A stretch of DNA of 64,000 nucleotides from JBCDJG01 sp038748065 (GCA_038748065.1 JBCDJG010000001.1:121038-185037), one strand, 5' to 3'; positions 16,270 through 25,139 are shown, counted from the stretch's first letter. Numbers and translations are program-made. Notes: generated by a model not told the origin, from the sequence alone.

Positions 16270-17024
16270 CGTTTGTGTTCCGGGCTGTGAAAGTCAGTTT
16301 GGCAGCCCGCGTCCCAGGCCTCTGGCTGGTTGCCGTGTGCAGGTATCCCCCCCGCATCCTTCAACATGCGCGCAAGGTGCAGGCAGTTCCAGACAAGGAA
16401 GGTCGTGTTGCGGTTGGTGAAGTCGTTTTCCGGACCACCCGAACCCGGATCCATGTAAGAGGGGCCCGGTCCAGCCTCACCCATCCAGCCGGCGTCCGCC
16501 TGGGGCGGCACCGTGTAACCAATGTGAGACAGTGAGAACAGGATATTCATTGCGCAGTGCTTCACACCGTCTTCGTTACCGGTAATCAGTGTTGCCCCCA
16601 CCTTGCCGTAGTCCCGGTACTGCCCTTTGCTGTTAAATTCGTGGGTATAGCCATACATGCGCTCCAGCACCCGATTGCAGACCGAGCTTTTTTCACCCAG
16701 CCATACGGAGGTGCCCAGAATAAGAATATCGCAGGCATCAATCTTTGCCTGTATCGCAGGCCAGTCGTCACGCACATAGCCGTCGACGCCGGCGTAATCA
16801 TGCGCCAGCCCAGCAGGGATGTCGTAGTCGACCGGGCGCAGTATCTCGGTGTCCACCCCATTGGCCTCAAAAATTGCCTGCGCGACCTTCATCAAACCCT
16901 CCGTGTGCGAGAGCTTGGGTGAACGCGTCAGGGTACAGTTCAGCATCAATACCGACAGATCGTCGTAACTCCCTGGCGCGCTGGTGCACTGCCCGGCGGT
17001 TATATTCTCTAGCTGTTGCGTCAT
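16266..17024 (-). CDS. Flavodoxin-fold NAD(P)H:FMN oxidoreductase
   Basis: 252 residues. A flavodoxin fold is shown by VLMLNCTLTRSPKLSHTE (phosphate loop near residue 26), CDILILGTSVWLGEKSSVCN (near 93), which is the flavin-binding switch typical of NADPH-dependent FMN reductases, and a later T-L-I-T-G-N-E-D-G loop. It probably reduces quinones or other electron acceptors. The start is 19 bp downstream of the SDR gene on the same strand, so they probably share a transcript. Confidence 0.8.
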   Translation of the reverse strand: MTQQLENITAGQCTSAPGSYDDLSVLMLNCTLTRSPKLSHTEGLMKVAQAIFEANGVDTEILRPVDYDIPAGLAHDYAGVDGYVRDDWPAIQAKIDACDILILGTSVWLGEKSSVCNRVLERMYGYTHEFNSKGQYRDYGKVGATLITGNEDGVKHCAMNILFSLSHIGYTVPPQADAGWMGEAGPGPSYMDPGSGGPENDFTNRNTTFLVWNCLHLARMLKDAGGIPAHGNQPEAWDAGCQTDFHSPEHKR

Positions 17025-17042
17025 AATTGAGCGCCTCCTCGG

Positions 17043-17891
17043 TTATCGATCAAGAGACAAGTCCAGGGTAAATGCGTCGCCGATGATGGTCTTGCCATCG
17101 AGGCTGTGCAGCCTGCGGCCCGTTGCGTGCAGAAGATTGCGGCTGAAGACCACCTGCCCCACGTGGCGTCCAGAGCAAAGTTCGAGTGCTGCCTCGGCCA
17201 TCATCTCGACAGGCTCGACCATGTCGGGACGCCGCTGTGCGATGGCCTGCACCTGCTCGGATACACTGGTCAGTACGATATTGCTCGGCGCCATGGCATT
17301 TACAAAAATGTTGTCGTCTGCCAGTTCGTCAGCCAAGGCTAGCGTATAGCGATTCAGCGCCGCCTTGCTGGCCCCGTAAGCGCCGATCGCGTGGGCAGCA
17401 ATCTTGGCATCGGGGTAAGGCGGTTCCGGCTGCTCCGCTGTCCGGCTGGAAATATTCAAACACCAGCCACCACCTTTTTCGCGCATGCCTGGCAGAGCCT
17501 GCTGCAACAGCTCCACGGGGACGTTGACGTTCAGATCAAAGATTGCATTGCGCGAAGCGCTATCGATAAGGCTCGGCAGGTTGGCATCCATTCGGGCCGC
17601 GTTATTGACCAGCACGTCAATCGCACCGAAATGCTCGGCGGCATCGAGGATCACAGAGCGTCTGGCTTCAGGGTCTGTCAAATCGCAGACCTGCGCCGCC
17701 GCCTGGCCACCCGCATCGCCTATTTCGGCAACGGCCTCCTCAAGCGTGCCCTCTAATGCGCCATGACTGCCGAGCCGCGACGCCAGCAGCACAACCGCTG
17801 CGCCTTCCGCCGCAAAGCGTCGGGCAATCGCTCGCCCTATGCCTCGACTCGCACCTGTGACAAGGGCCACCCGACCCGCCAACTCATCCAT
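17043..17891 (-). CDS. Short-chain dehydrogenase/reductase
   Basis: 282 residues from the ATG at 17891 (a TTG one codon earlier is possible). It has the cofactor motif VTGASRGIGRAIA (13), the N-N-A-A motif (near 98), S-S-R-T catalytic region and Y-G-A-S-K-A-A-L with the catalytic Tyr and Lys. The substrate is not predictable. It is divergent from a second SDR gene 88 bp away. Confidence 0.87.
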   Translation of the reverse strand: MDELAGRVALVTGASRGIGRAIARRFAAEGAAVVLLASRLGSHGALEGTLEEAVAEIGDAGGQAAAQVCDLTDPEARRSVILDAAEHFGAIDVLVNNAARMDANLPSLIDSASRNAIFDLNVNVPVELLQQALPGMREKGGGWCLNISSRTAEQPEPPYPDAKIAAHAIGAYGASKAALNRYTLALADELADDNIFVNAMAPSNIVLTSVSEQVQAIAQRRPDMVEPVEMMAEAALELCSGRHVGQVVFSRNLLHATGRRLHSLDGKTIIGDAFTLDLSLDR

Positions 17892-17979
17892 CAAAAACCC
17901 CGCTATTTTTCGCTTATGCTGTTACCCCGTTACTATAGACGACCACAACACCAGCGACTCGACAAAAAAGGGGAACAAC

Positions 17980-18750
17980 ATGCGATTGGCGAACAAGGTG
18001 GCCATCATTACCGGGGCGGCACGCGGCATGGGAGCGGCCACCGCTCGGCTGTTTATCGAGCAGGGGGCCAAAGTGGTCATCGGCGACGTCTTGAGCGATC
18101 AGGGCCAAGCACTGGCCGCGGAGCTTGGCGACAACGCGACCTTTCTTCACATGGACGTATCCAGGAAGGAGGACTGGGAGGCTGCGGTCAGGGCGGCGGA
18201 AACATTCGGGCCCTTGAATGTGCTGGTCAACAATGCCGCCATCTTGCATGTTGCAGCCATCGCCGACACCAGCCTGGAGGACTATCAGCGGGTTATCGGT
18301 GTTAACCAGGTGGGTACCTTTCTCGGCATGCAGTCTGTCATTGCTCCCATGAAAGCCGCTGGCGGCGGTTCCATTATTAACTTCTCGTCCATCGATGGTC
18401 TGATGTCCAAGAATGGCATCATGGCTTACTCCTCGACCAAGTGGGCGGTGCGCGGTATGACCAAGAGCGCGGCGATTGAACTCGGACAATACGGAATCCG
18501 GGTAAACAGCGTCCACCCTGGCGGCATCTTCACCGACATGGGCGGACGCAGTGATCAGAACAACGATCCCTCGTCGATGGACAGCACCTACGCTAACTTC
18601 CCTATTCCACGCGTGGGCTTGCCGGAGGAAGTCGCGCAGGTTGTGCTGTTCCTGGCAACGGACGAGGGCTCCTACTGCACAGGCTCTGAGTTCAAGGTGG
18701 ATGGCGGGTGGAACGCCGGCCTGCGCTGGTCGGAGCTGCCCTCCTCCTGA
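17980..18750 (+). CDS. Short-chain dehydrogenase, 3-alpha/20-beta-hydroxysteroid dehydrogenase-like
   Basis: 256 residues from the ATG at 17980, preceded by AAGGGGAA. Motifs: ITGAARGMGAATA (residue 10), N-N-A-A-I (near 87), catalytic Ser in N-F-S-S-I, and Y-S-S-T-K with Tyr and Lys. The C-terminus G-S-E-F-K-V-D-G-G closes the classical fold. The sequence style is that of 20-beta-hydroxysteroid dehydrogenases and cyclohexanol dehydrogenases; the actual substrate is open. The stop abuts the convergent GST gene with 1 bp between them. Confidence 0.87.
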   Translation: MRLANKVAIITGAARGMGAATARLFIEQGAKVVIGDVLSDQGQALAAELGDNATFLHMDVSRKEDWEAAVRAAETFGPLNVLVNNAAILHVAAIADTSLEDYQRVIGVNQVGTFLGMQSVIAPMKAAGGGSIINFSSIDGLMSKNGIMAYSSTKWAVRGMTKSAAIELGQYGIRVNSVHPGGIFTDMGGRSDQNNDPSSMDSTYANFPIPRVGLPEEVAQVVLFLATDEGSYCTGSEFKVDGGWNAGLRWSELPSS

Positions 18751-18751
18751 C

Positions 18752-19363
18752 TCAGGCCGACGCGCTGGGCCGGGCGCTGACCTCCTCATACCAGCGCCTC
18801 AGAGAATCGCAGCCCTCAGGGATAACGATCCCTAGCGCCTTGGCAAAATCCAGAGCGCACAGGGCTGTGATATCTGCAACTGAGAAGTCCGCACCGGCAA
18901 CATAGGTATTCCCTGCCAGCTGCTCATTGAGACTGCGCATTCCCTCGAGGGCCGTCTCACGGTTCTTCTCGCCCCAATCCCTGTTGCGATAGCGTCCCGC
19001 ATCGCCCAGGCCCTCTGTGGCATGGTGGAAATAGCTGCCCACCGCAGCCATGAGCGACTGCTCAACCCGGCGCTGCCACATTTCTATCGCGGCCTTTGAT
19101 TCCGGACTTTCGCCAAACAGAGGCCTCTTTGGCTGTACTTCTTCGAAGTAGCGAGAAATCGCGGTGGTTTCCGTTATGCACTCACCACCGTCCAACTCCA
19201 ACACCGGCACTGCGCCATCTGGATTTTTGGCGAGGAACGCGGGCTGCCGATGTTCTCCGGCGGGCACATCGACCTGTACGCGTGGCACGTCCAAGCCCTT
19301 TTCGGCAAGGAACATGCGCACACGACGCGGGTGGGGAAAAGCTTCGTACTCATAGAGTTTCAT
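18752..19363 (-). CDS. Glutathione S-transferase family protein
   Basis: 203 residues. The thioredoxin-like N-terminal domain has the cis-Pro region GAVPVLELDGG and the glutathione gamma-glutamyl contact T-E-T-T-A-I near residue 66; the helical C-terminal domain has the conserved F-S-V-A-D-I-T N-capping box near 160. A likely substrate is a small electrophile. It is divergent from a LysR regulator and has a well-formed promoter with a conserved operator-like element also found before the cupin gene at 48.3 kb. Confidence 0.87.
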   Translation of the reverse strand: MKLYEYEAFPHPRRVRMFLAEKGLDVPRVQVDVPAGEHRQPAFLAKNPDGAVPVLELDGGECITETTAISRYFEEVQPKRPLFGESPESKAAIEMWQRRVEQSLMAAVGSYFHHATEGLGDAGRYRNRDWGEKNRETALEGMRSLNEQLAGNTYVAGADFSVADITALCALDFAKALGIVIPEGCDSLRRWYEEVSARPSASA

Positions 19364-19409
19364 GTTGTCTGTCCTCTCAATCTGGGGAATGTAGGTTGTA
19401 ACTGCGGGG

Positions 19410-19447
19410 ACTATAGGCCCCTATCCCTTTGTGATAAATTGGCTAAT
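19410..19447 (-). promoter_or_regulatory. GST promoter with LysR-type operator shared with the cupin gene
   Basis: On the minus strand TTTATC (19433-19438) and TATAGT (19410-19415) are 17 bp apart, with the GST start 47 bp beyond. The element directly upstream, ATTAGCCAATTTATC read on the minus strand, recurs with one change at 48336-48350 at exactly the same position relative to the -10 box. It is probably bound by the divergent LysR protein. Confidence 0.65.
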
Positions 19448-19495
19448 CTTGACAAGACTAATGCGGATGCCGCAAAAATAAGAGGTGTTAGCAGC

Positions 19496-20386
19496 GTGCA
19501 AGAATCCCTGACGGGCATACGCATGTTTGAGCGCGTCATTGAGTCCGGCAGTTTTTCTGAAGCGGCCCGGCAACTCGGGGTTGCCCCTTCTTCAGTCTCG
19601 CGTCAGGTCAGCGAACTTGAGGATGCACTGGGCGTGCGGCTGTTCCAGCGCAGCACCCGCAGGCTCAGCCTGACGGAAGCGGGCGAGATTTATCATGAAC
19701 ATGCCGCGCGCGTGCTATCGGATCTCGATGAAGCGAGGCTGGCTGTTTCTCAGTTGGATGGGACGCCGTCGGGAATACTGCGCCTGAGCCTGCCGGGAAG
19801 CCTGAGCAGACGGCTCATTGTGCCCGCTGTTGCCGCATTTCAGGAGCGCTATCCCGCTGTGGAAATAGCGCTGGTAGTCAGCGACCAGGTGCTGGATATG
19901 ATCGAGCACCGTATCGATGTCACCCTGCGCCTCGGCGCGCTGAGTGATTCGAATCTCGTCGCGCGAAAGCTTTCAACTGCGCCCCGCCGTTTGTGTGCGA
20001 GCGCTCACTATCTAGAAAAAGCAGGTACACCAGGCACACCAGAGCAACTAGCGCAGCACAACTGCCTGACTTTTCGCACCGGCCCCGGCAGTAACCTGTG
20101 GACCTTCTACGGCAACGGTGAGGATACCCGGGAGATCCAGGCGCGCGGCAGGCTGTATGCCAACGGCGGCGAGTCACTGGTCGCAGCCGCCGTGGCTGGG
20201 CAAGGCATCATCCTTGTTCCTGGCTGGCTCGTGCAGGACGAATTGGACCGCGGCGACCTGCAATTGCTGTTACCTGACTGGAGTCCGGTGCCGGCAGAAA
20301 CGCCTCTCTACGCGCTCTATCCCCTGCAGCGCCATCTTGCGCCCAAGGTTAGAGCATTCATCGACTTCATGGTGGAATGGCTATAG
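19496..20386 (+). CDS. LysR-family transcriptional regulator
   Basis: 296 residues from the GTG at 19496, with AGAGG ten bases upstream; the frame is open much further upstream, but the LysR N-terminus begins here. The winged helix-turn-helix occupies residues 5-60 (SGSFSEAARQLGVAPSSVSR), followed by the linker helix and a periplasmic-binding-protein-like effector domain. It belongs to the CrgA-like subgroup. It is divergent from the GST gene and probably controls it, and perhaps the distant cupin gene, through the shared element. Confidence 0.88.
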   Translation: MQESLTGIRMFERVIESGSFSEAARQLGVAPSSVSRQVSELEDALGVRLFQRSTRRLSLTEAGEIYHEHAARVLSDLDEARLAVSQLDGTPSGILRLSLPGSLSRRLIVPAVAAFQERYPAVEIALVVSDQVLDMIEHRIDVTLRLGALSDSNLVARKLSTAPRRLCASAHYLEKAGTPGTPEQLAQHNCLTFRTGPGSNLWTFYGNGEDTREIQARGRLYANGGESLVAAAVAGQGIILVPGWLVQDELDRGDLQLLLPDWSPVPAETPLYALYPLQRHLAPKVRAFIDFMVEWL

Positions 20387-20433
20387 CCCATGCGCGCCGC
20401 GGGAGCGCCCGCCGCGGGAACGCCCGCCGCACA

Positions 20434-20775
20434 TCACGCATCGAGCCTGCGGATTCGTTGCTTGCGATCGACGCGCTTCAACTTATTGACTGAGCGCGTC
20501 ACGCAGCGCTTGGTCTTGCGGGTGCAGTCCGCGATTGCGGCGTACAAACTTGCCGCCTTTACCTGCGTAGCAATCAGTGGGCTATTGCGCAGGCGGGTGC
20601 GCATAATCACCTGTTTATCGACACCGCCCTTCGGCCCGTTGACGTCTTTCATGAATACGTCAACCGAAACCACCTGCTCATCAAATCGACTCAACGCGGA
20701 CTTGAGCCGATACTGCAGGAAACCGGCGACAGAGTGATCGGTTTCAAAACCTTGAGATCTAAACGTAATGTCCAT
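20434..20775 (-). CDS. HPF/RaiA-family ribosome-associated protein
   Basis: 113 residues with the beta-alpha-beta-beta-beta-alpha layout of the S30AE/sigma-54 modulation family: MDITFRSQGF, SRFDEQVVSVDVFMKDVNGP and a final basic helix with TKRCVTRSVNKLKR. It lacks the long-form dimerisation domain, like short HPF or YfiA, and has an Arg/Lys-rich tail. Members bind the ribosomal decoding region and promote dormancy. It stands alone, away from the rpoN region where hpf usually sits. Confidence 0.78.
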   Translation of the reverse strand: MDITFRSQGFETDHSVAGFLQYRLKSALSRFDEQVVSVDVFMKDVNGPKGGVDKQVIMRTRLRNSPLIATQVKAASLYAAIADCTRKTKRCVTRSVNKLKRVDRKQRIRRLDA

Positions 20776-20880
20776 GGCTTGGCCCTCCCAGCTGTCCCAA
20801 TCTTGTACAAGCTCGGGTCAGTGGTCCAGCCGGTCTATTCGACGATATTGTCAGGAAAAACCGTAAATCAGCCGTAGCCC

Positions 20881-22509
20881 TCAAGCGTTAAGTGCAAACA
20901 GCAGCAAAAATAGCGCTACGAACCAAAAGATCAGCCAGACAACCCGGCGGTACCAGTTGATCCTGGCCTCCTCGGTCAACACGCGTTTGGCCGCAGCCTC
21001 GTACACCTCGACGGAAGAGTGATTAGCCGCAGGAGCAGAAACTGTGAAGTGACTGAGCAGCAGTGCCAGCAGGAACGCCAACATGAAGCCGAACACGTTC
21101 CACCATAACCAGGACACCTCGGGGAGAAATAGCCAGCACATACCGTTTAAACCTATGCCTGCCAGGAAGCCGCAAATCGCCTGGGGGCCTCGTACCCGTG
21201 GCACCAGGAAACCCAGGGCAAAGACGGCGAGAATCGGCCCATTGGCCAGGGAGCCCACCTTGTTGATCGCCTCCAGCACGGTGGGCGCGATGTCGCCGAC
21301 AAAAAAGGCCATGGTGAGGGTGACAAGGCCCCAAAGTGCGGTCAAAAGGCGAGATATCCAGAGTTCTCGCATCGCACTCCACTCGCCGCGATAGAAGCGC
21401 CGCACAAAGTCTTCCATGGTGGTTGCGCTCAGTGAGTTGAGCACAGAGTCCAGCGAGGACATTGCCGCGGCGAAAAGGGCCACGAGTGAAAGGCCGACCA
21501 GTCCAACCGGCAGCGCGTTGATCATGTACAAGGGCACCGACAGGTTGTATTCGGGGGTATCGCCGCGCACCGGCAGAGCCTCAATGAACTCGGGGTGCTG
21601 ACTCGCGTAAACCGCAATGCCCGCGCCGACCAGACAGTACAGCAGCACAAGGGGAAAGCGCAAAAATCCGTTTATTAGCAGGGCCTGGTTGGTGCCATCG
21701 ATACTGCGCGAGCTGAGTTGCCGCTGGACCTGACTCTGATCGCAGCCGTAGTAAGACACATAGAGAAACAGGCCACCCAAGAGCATTGGCCAGAATGCAA
21801 AGGTCTCGCCGTCGCCTAGCCCATGGCTGGAAAAATCCAGGGTCACCCGACGCTCCTCGGGAAAGTTCGACCATAGCGCCTCTAGTCCGCCGACCGCGGT
21901 AATGAGCGACACCAGCACCACAATCAGCATCACCACCAGGATCAAGAGTTGCAGCACGTCGCTGTATATAACGCCCCTGATACCGCCCAGCACGTCATAA
22001 ACGACCGTGAAAACCCCGAGTAAAAGTACCGCGCCAAAGAATCCCAGGCCGGTAATTAAATCAATAACAATCGCCACGCTGTAGACAGTGACAGCCGTCG
22101 CAAAGGCCCGGACAAAGAGAAACAGCCCACTGAGGGTGAGCCGGGTTGGCAGGTCAAAGCGTTGCTCCAGATAGGCATAGACCGATACGAGTTGCAGGTG
22201 CCGAAAAATCGGCATCATAAACAGCATGAGTACGATCATCGCCAACGGCACCGCCAGTTCATACTGCAGCCAAACCAGACCGCCGCCCGCGGCAAAGGCC
22301 ACGAAGGCAGGCGCGCCCAGAATGCTGTTGGTCGAACACTGCGTCGCCATGACCGACAGCCCCACCGGCCAGGGGCCAACATCGCGTCCGCCCACATAGT
22401 AGTCTTCCCGATCGAACTGACGGCGCGACAGCCAGGCGGCCATGGCCAGCAGCCCAACGCAGTAAAGCGCGATAATCAGCCAGTCGATCGCATCAAGAGA
22501 ATGGGTCAT
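20881..22509 (-). CDS. Sodium:solute symporter (SSS family)
   Basis: 542 residues with about 13-14 hydrophobic helices. The family pattern is visible: DYYVGGRDVGPWPVGLSVMA in helix 1-2, the Na+ site region S-T-N-S-I-L-G-A-P-A-F, Y-G-C-D-Q-S-Q-V-Q-R near 260, and S-S-L-D-S-V-L-N-S-L-S-A-T near 350. The closest functional groups import sugars, myo-inositol or pantothenate-like solutes with sodium. No catabolic partner is adjacent, so the substrate is unknown. Confidence 0.9.
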   Translation of the reverse strand: MTHSLDAIDWLIIALYCVGLLAMAAWLSRRQFDREDYYVGGRDVGPWPVGLSVMATQCSTNSILGAPAFVAFAAGGGLVWLQYELAVPLAMIVLMLFMMPIFRHLQLVSVYAYLEQRFDLPTRLTLSGLFLFVRAFATAVTVYSVAIVIDLITGLGFFGAVLLLGVFTVVYDVLGGIRGVIYSDVLQLLILVVMLIVVLVSLITAVGGLEALWSNFPEERRVTLDFSSHGLGDGETFAFWPMLLGGLFLYVSYYGCDQSQVQRQLSSRSIDGTNQALLINGFLRFPLVLLYCLVGAGIAVYASQHPEFIEALPVRGDTPEYNLSVPLYMINALPVGLVGLSLVALFAAAMSSLDSVLNSLSATTMEDFVRRFYRGEWSAMRELWISRLLTALWGLVTLTMAFFVGDIAPTVLEAINKVGSLANGPILAVFALGFLVPRVRGPQAICGFLAGIGLNGMCWLFLPEVSWLWWNVFGFMLAFLLALLLSHFTVSAPAANHSSVEVYEAAAKRVLTEEARINWYRRVVWLIFWFVALFLLLFALNA

Positions 22510-22721
22510 GAATCGGTTATCGCGATATTGGGTCTCGGGTTAAAGCAGGCGCTCACGGAGTATCGCGACTGCTCAAGTGCTCCGCAACAGATGGCTGCAA
22601 GACCTTGAAGCTTCTCAACCGTGAAAATTACCAGTCACAAGCACGGGGACGTTGACAGCGTGTCCCATCACCCATATCGTCACTGTCTAATAAATGACCA
22701 CTTATCTTCGGGGATGGGCTC

Positions 22722-22907
22722 ATGTTAAAAACTGTTTCAGCAATCGCCTTAATGGCTATTTCCGCATCCGCAACGGCAGGCGGCTCTGGTTGTATCCCCG
22801 TTCCCATTACACCTGAGAGCGTTCCGCTGATGACGCCCATCGGCCTGGCTGGATTGGCCGCAGTGCTCGTACTGGCAGCCGTCAGGGTCTTTCGTAGCAA
22901 GCGCTAG
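22722..22907 (+). CDS. Tiny exported protein with VPLM-type C-terminal sorting tail
   Basis: 61 residues. Residues 1-19 are a signal peptide ending T-A. Residues 20-33 are a 14-residue polar stretch (GGSGCIPVPI and four more). Then VPLMTPIGL (34-42), a hydrophobic helix (41-54) and R-S-K-R at the end. Signal, short linker, motif, helix and basic tail match the layout of exosortase substrates; VPLM is close to the IPTL/VPTM motifs of exosortase H, and NCBI uses the name midcut-by-XrtH protein for similar tiny proteins (from memory). A G-rich Shine-Dalgarno (GGGGA) precedes the ATG. A paralogue follows 170 bp downstream. Confidence 0.72.
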   Translation: MLKTVSAIALMAISASATAGGSGCIPVPITPESVPLMTPIGLAGLAAVLVLAAVRVFRSKR

Positions 22908-22921
22908 TCAGCGGGAATGAG

Positions 22922-22951
22922 AGCCGGCGCGTCTCACTGAGACACCCGGCT
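22922..22951 (+). terminator. Two-part hairpin after the first VPLM peptide gene
   Basis: AGCCGG (22922-22927) pairs with CCGGCT (22946-22951) and GTCTC (22931-22935) pairs with GAGAC (22939-22943), with small internal bulges and an ACT loop. No T-run follows. As after the peptide at 4.5 kb, the hairpin may protect or end the short mRNA. Confidence 0.5.
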
Positions 22952-23075
22952 GAGCAGCAAGCCGTCAATGCCCGCTAAACCAGTGGGCCATTGCTTGCGC
23001 TCCCCCAGAATTGACATAAGCCATTGTTTTATTTACTGTCCTCGAGCTTTGACCAAAACCATTAGGATCTCAATC

Positions 23076-23264
23076 ATGCTCAGAACTATAACTGCGCTGT
23101 CTCTTTTTGTTACTTCTTCGGTCGCCGTTGCGGGCAACAATGTCAGCTATATTGCCCCCACCGTCCAGGCGGAATCCGTGCCTTTGATGTCGCCCTTTGG
23201 CTTGGCAGCCCTCGGCGCTGTCATGGCGGTTGCTGCTGTGAGGGTACTGCGCAACAAGCGCTGA
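23076..23264 (+). CDS. Second tiny exported protein with VPLM-type tail
   Basis: 62 residues from the ATG at 23076 (AGGA at 23064-23067). The layout repeats that of the preceding peptide: signal peptide (1-19), 15-residue polar stretch, VPLMSPFGL (35-43), hydrophobic helix and R-N-K-R. The tails of the two proteins align almost residue for residue, while the short central parts differ (one has a single Cys, this one has none). A tandem duplication followed by divergence of the exported part is likely. Exosortase H processing is the proposed fate. Confidence 0.72.
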   Translation: MLRTITALSLFVTSSVAVAGNNVSYIAPTVQAESVPLMSPFGLAALGAVMAVAAVRVLRNKR

Positions 23265-23331
23265 ATGCTCGGCTTGCTGTGCGTCTGAACGGTGCAGGAT
23301 AGCGGTAAAAGCCTGCTGGCATTGATACAGC

Positions 23332-24198
23332 GTGTCTGAAGCCGAAGAGGGTTTAATCATCATCTACGTGTCGATCGCATCGATCGGTACCGTGATGTTG
23401 TGGGAAATGATATGGCCCCGGCGAGCAGAGGCGAGTGGGCTCATGTCACGCTGGCTCAACAATCTCGGCCTCACCGCAATCGGCCATTCCTTCCTCTACC
23501 TGCTAGATCGCATGATGCTGGTGCTGGCCGCCTGGTGGGTCAGCAGCATGGGCGGCGGTCTACTTCAGGCCCTCGAGGCACCCTTCATCGTCAGCCTGAT
23601 CGCCACGCTGCTGGTCATCGAATTTGCCGGTTACTTACTTCACCTGCTGTTCCACAAGGTGCCTGCGCTGTGGCGCTTACACGCTATCCATCACAGTGAT
23701 ACCGGCGTGGACTTTACCACCACCTATCGGCATCACCCGGTTGAAATCGTGTTGAACAGCCTGCTCAGCCTGCCCTTCATTTTGATACTGGGCCCGCCAG
23801 CGCTGGCTGTTTTGGCGGTGGAGGTCTTCCGCACCGTGATGATTTACACCGGCCATGCCAATATCTACATTCCCGAGCCGGTCGATCGTTTCCTGCGCCG
23901 CTTTCTGGTGACCCCGGACTTTCATCGGCTGCATCACTGCTCTGAACGCAAGCATACGGACAGCAACTACAGCGTCATGGTGCCCTGGTTTGACTATCTC
24001 TTCGGCACAGCCAGCCAACGACCCTTCAAGGAGCAGGAGACGATGACGCTGGGATTGGAATACTACCGTGACGCGCGCAGTTCGCGCCTGGATCGCATGC
24101 TGCTATTGCCCTTTATCAGCAGGAAGAGAGAAGGCAGTTCCCCCGGCGACAGCCAGAGTGAGGCGCTGTCAGGTGCACAGGCTGGCCGCCAGGCTTGA
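23332..24198 (+). CDS. Sterol desaturase / fatty acid hydroxylase superfamily membrane protein
   Basis: 288 residues from the GTG at 23332. Four or so hydrophobic helices surround the eight-histidine di-iron motifs: H-L-L-F-H-K-V (near 103), L-H-A-I-H-H-S (near 115) and DFHRLHHCSERKHTDSNY (near 200). Members hydroxylate or desaturate lipids and sterols in the inner membrane. The stop overlaps the next gene, a DUF1295 membrane protein, by 4 bp, suggesting a shared lipid-modifying task. Confidence 0.87.
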   Translation: MSEAEEGLIIIYVSIASIGTVMLWEMIWPRRAEASGLMSRWLNNLGLTAIGHSFLYLLDRMMLVLAAWWVSSMGGGLLQALEAPFIVSLIATLLVIEFAGYLLHLLFHKVPALWRLHAIHHSDTGVDFTTTYRHHPVEIVLNSLLSLPFILILGPPALAVLAVEVFRTVMIYTGHANIYIPEPVDRFLRRFLVTPDFHRLHHCSERKHTDSNYSVMVPWFDYLFGTASQRPFKEQETMTLGLEYYRDARSSRLDRMLLLPFISRKREGSSPGDSQSEALSGAQAGRQA

Positions 24199-25037
24199 TC
24201 GTGCTTGGGCTTGTCTACCTGCTTGCCCTCGGCGCCACGTGGGCTGGTAGCGACGGCACTATCACCGTCGCCGGCCTATCGGTCTTCGCCTGGTGTGCGC
24301 TACTTGCCTTCAGCCTGCAGTGGCTGGCCTTCATTCCCGCTTACCTGAAGCAAACCGAGGTCTATTATGATCTCACGGGCAGCCTGACTTTTATCAGCAC
24401 GGTCATGTTAGCGCTGTTACTGTCGCAAAATCTCGATTCCCGCTCCATCCTGCTGGCCTCCTGCATCATCCTATGGGCGGCACGACTTGGCAGTTTCCTG
24501 TTCAGGAGAATTCGCCAGGACGGCGCAGATTCGCGCTTCGAGCGGATCAAGCCAGACCCCCGGCGCTTCTTTCTTACCTGGAGCCTGCAGGGCCTATGGG
24601 TTGTGCTGACGGCGGGCTGTGCCTGGGCTGCCATGACCAGCGAGCGCAGCGTGGCGCTGTCGCTGATCGAGTTGCTGGGCTTTGCGCTCTGGCTGGCGGG
24701 GTGGCTGCTCGAAGTGGTCGCAGACAGGCAAAAACGCTTTTTTCGCACGACTTACGGCAGCGAGGGCTTTATCAACTCTGGCGTCTGGCGCTTCTGTCGG
24801 CATCCCAACTACCTCGGCGAGATCATACTGTGGTTCGGCATCGCCCTTATCGCGCTTCCGGCACTGCAGGGTTGGCAGCATGTTTCCCTGATTTCACCCT
24901 TGTTTGTCGCCGTTCTGCTGACCAGGGTGAGCGGTATCCCCCTGCTGGAGAGGAAGGCGGATAGAAAGTGGGGCGGTCAGGCGGACTACGAGGCCTATAA
25001 GCGCAGCACGCCCACTCTCATTCCTCGCTGGCCCTGA
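24195..25037 (+). CDS. DUF1295 / steroid 5-alpha-reductase-like membrane protein
   Basis: 280 residues; TTG at 24195 overlaps the preceding stop, and a GTG at 24201 is an alternative. About seven hydrophobic helices. The family signature is clear: RLGSFLFRRIRQDGADSRF (near 98), the NADPH-binding-type segment WRFCRHPNYLGEIILWFG (near 197) and a terminal Y-E-A-Y-K-R-S-T. These resemble isoprenylcysteine methyltransferases and steroid 5-alpha-reductases. It is coupled to the di-iron hydroxylase-like gene. Confidence 0.87.
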   Translation: MIVLGLVYLLALGATWAGSDGTITVAGLSVFAWCALLAFSLQWLAFIPAYLKQTEVYYDLTGSLTFISTVMLALLLSQNLDSRSILLASCIILWAARLGSFLFRRIRQDGADSRFERIKPDPRRFFLTWSLQGLWVVLTAGCAWAAMTSERSVALSLIELLGFALWLAGWLLEVVADRQKRFFRTTYGSEGFINSGVWRFCRHPNYLGEIILWFGIALIALPALQGWQHVSLISPLFVAVLLTRVSGIPLLERKADRKWGGQADYEAYKRSTPTLIPRWP

Positions 25038-25100
25038 TATAGGCCTACTCGCGCAGGCAGGCCTTGCAAAATCTCGCCACAGCGACTATGTTGCCTCTGT

Positions 25101-25118
25101 ACTTACCAGTCGGTAAGT
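25101..25118 (+). promoter_or_regulatory. Perfect palindromic operator before the Rieske oxygenase
   Basis: ACTTACC (25101-25107) and GGTAAGT (25112-25118) form a perfect 7-bp inverted repeat around AGTC. A TATACA -10-like box follows at 25124-25129, so a bound protein would block the promoter. The symmetry and size suit a TetR-family repressor; none is encoded nearby. Confidence 0.65.
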
Positions 25119-25139
25119 TCGCTTATACAGGCCGGAGCT

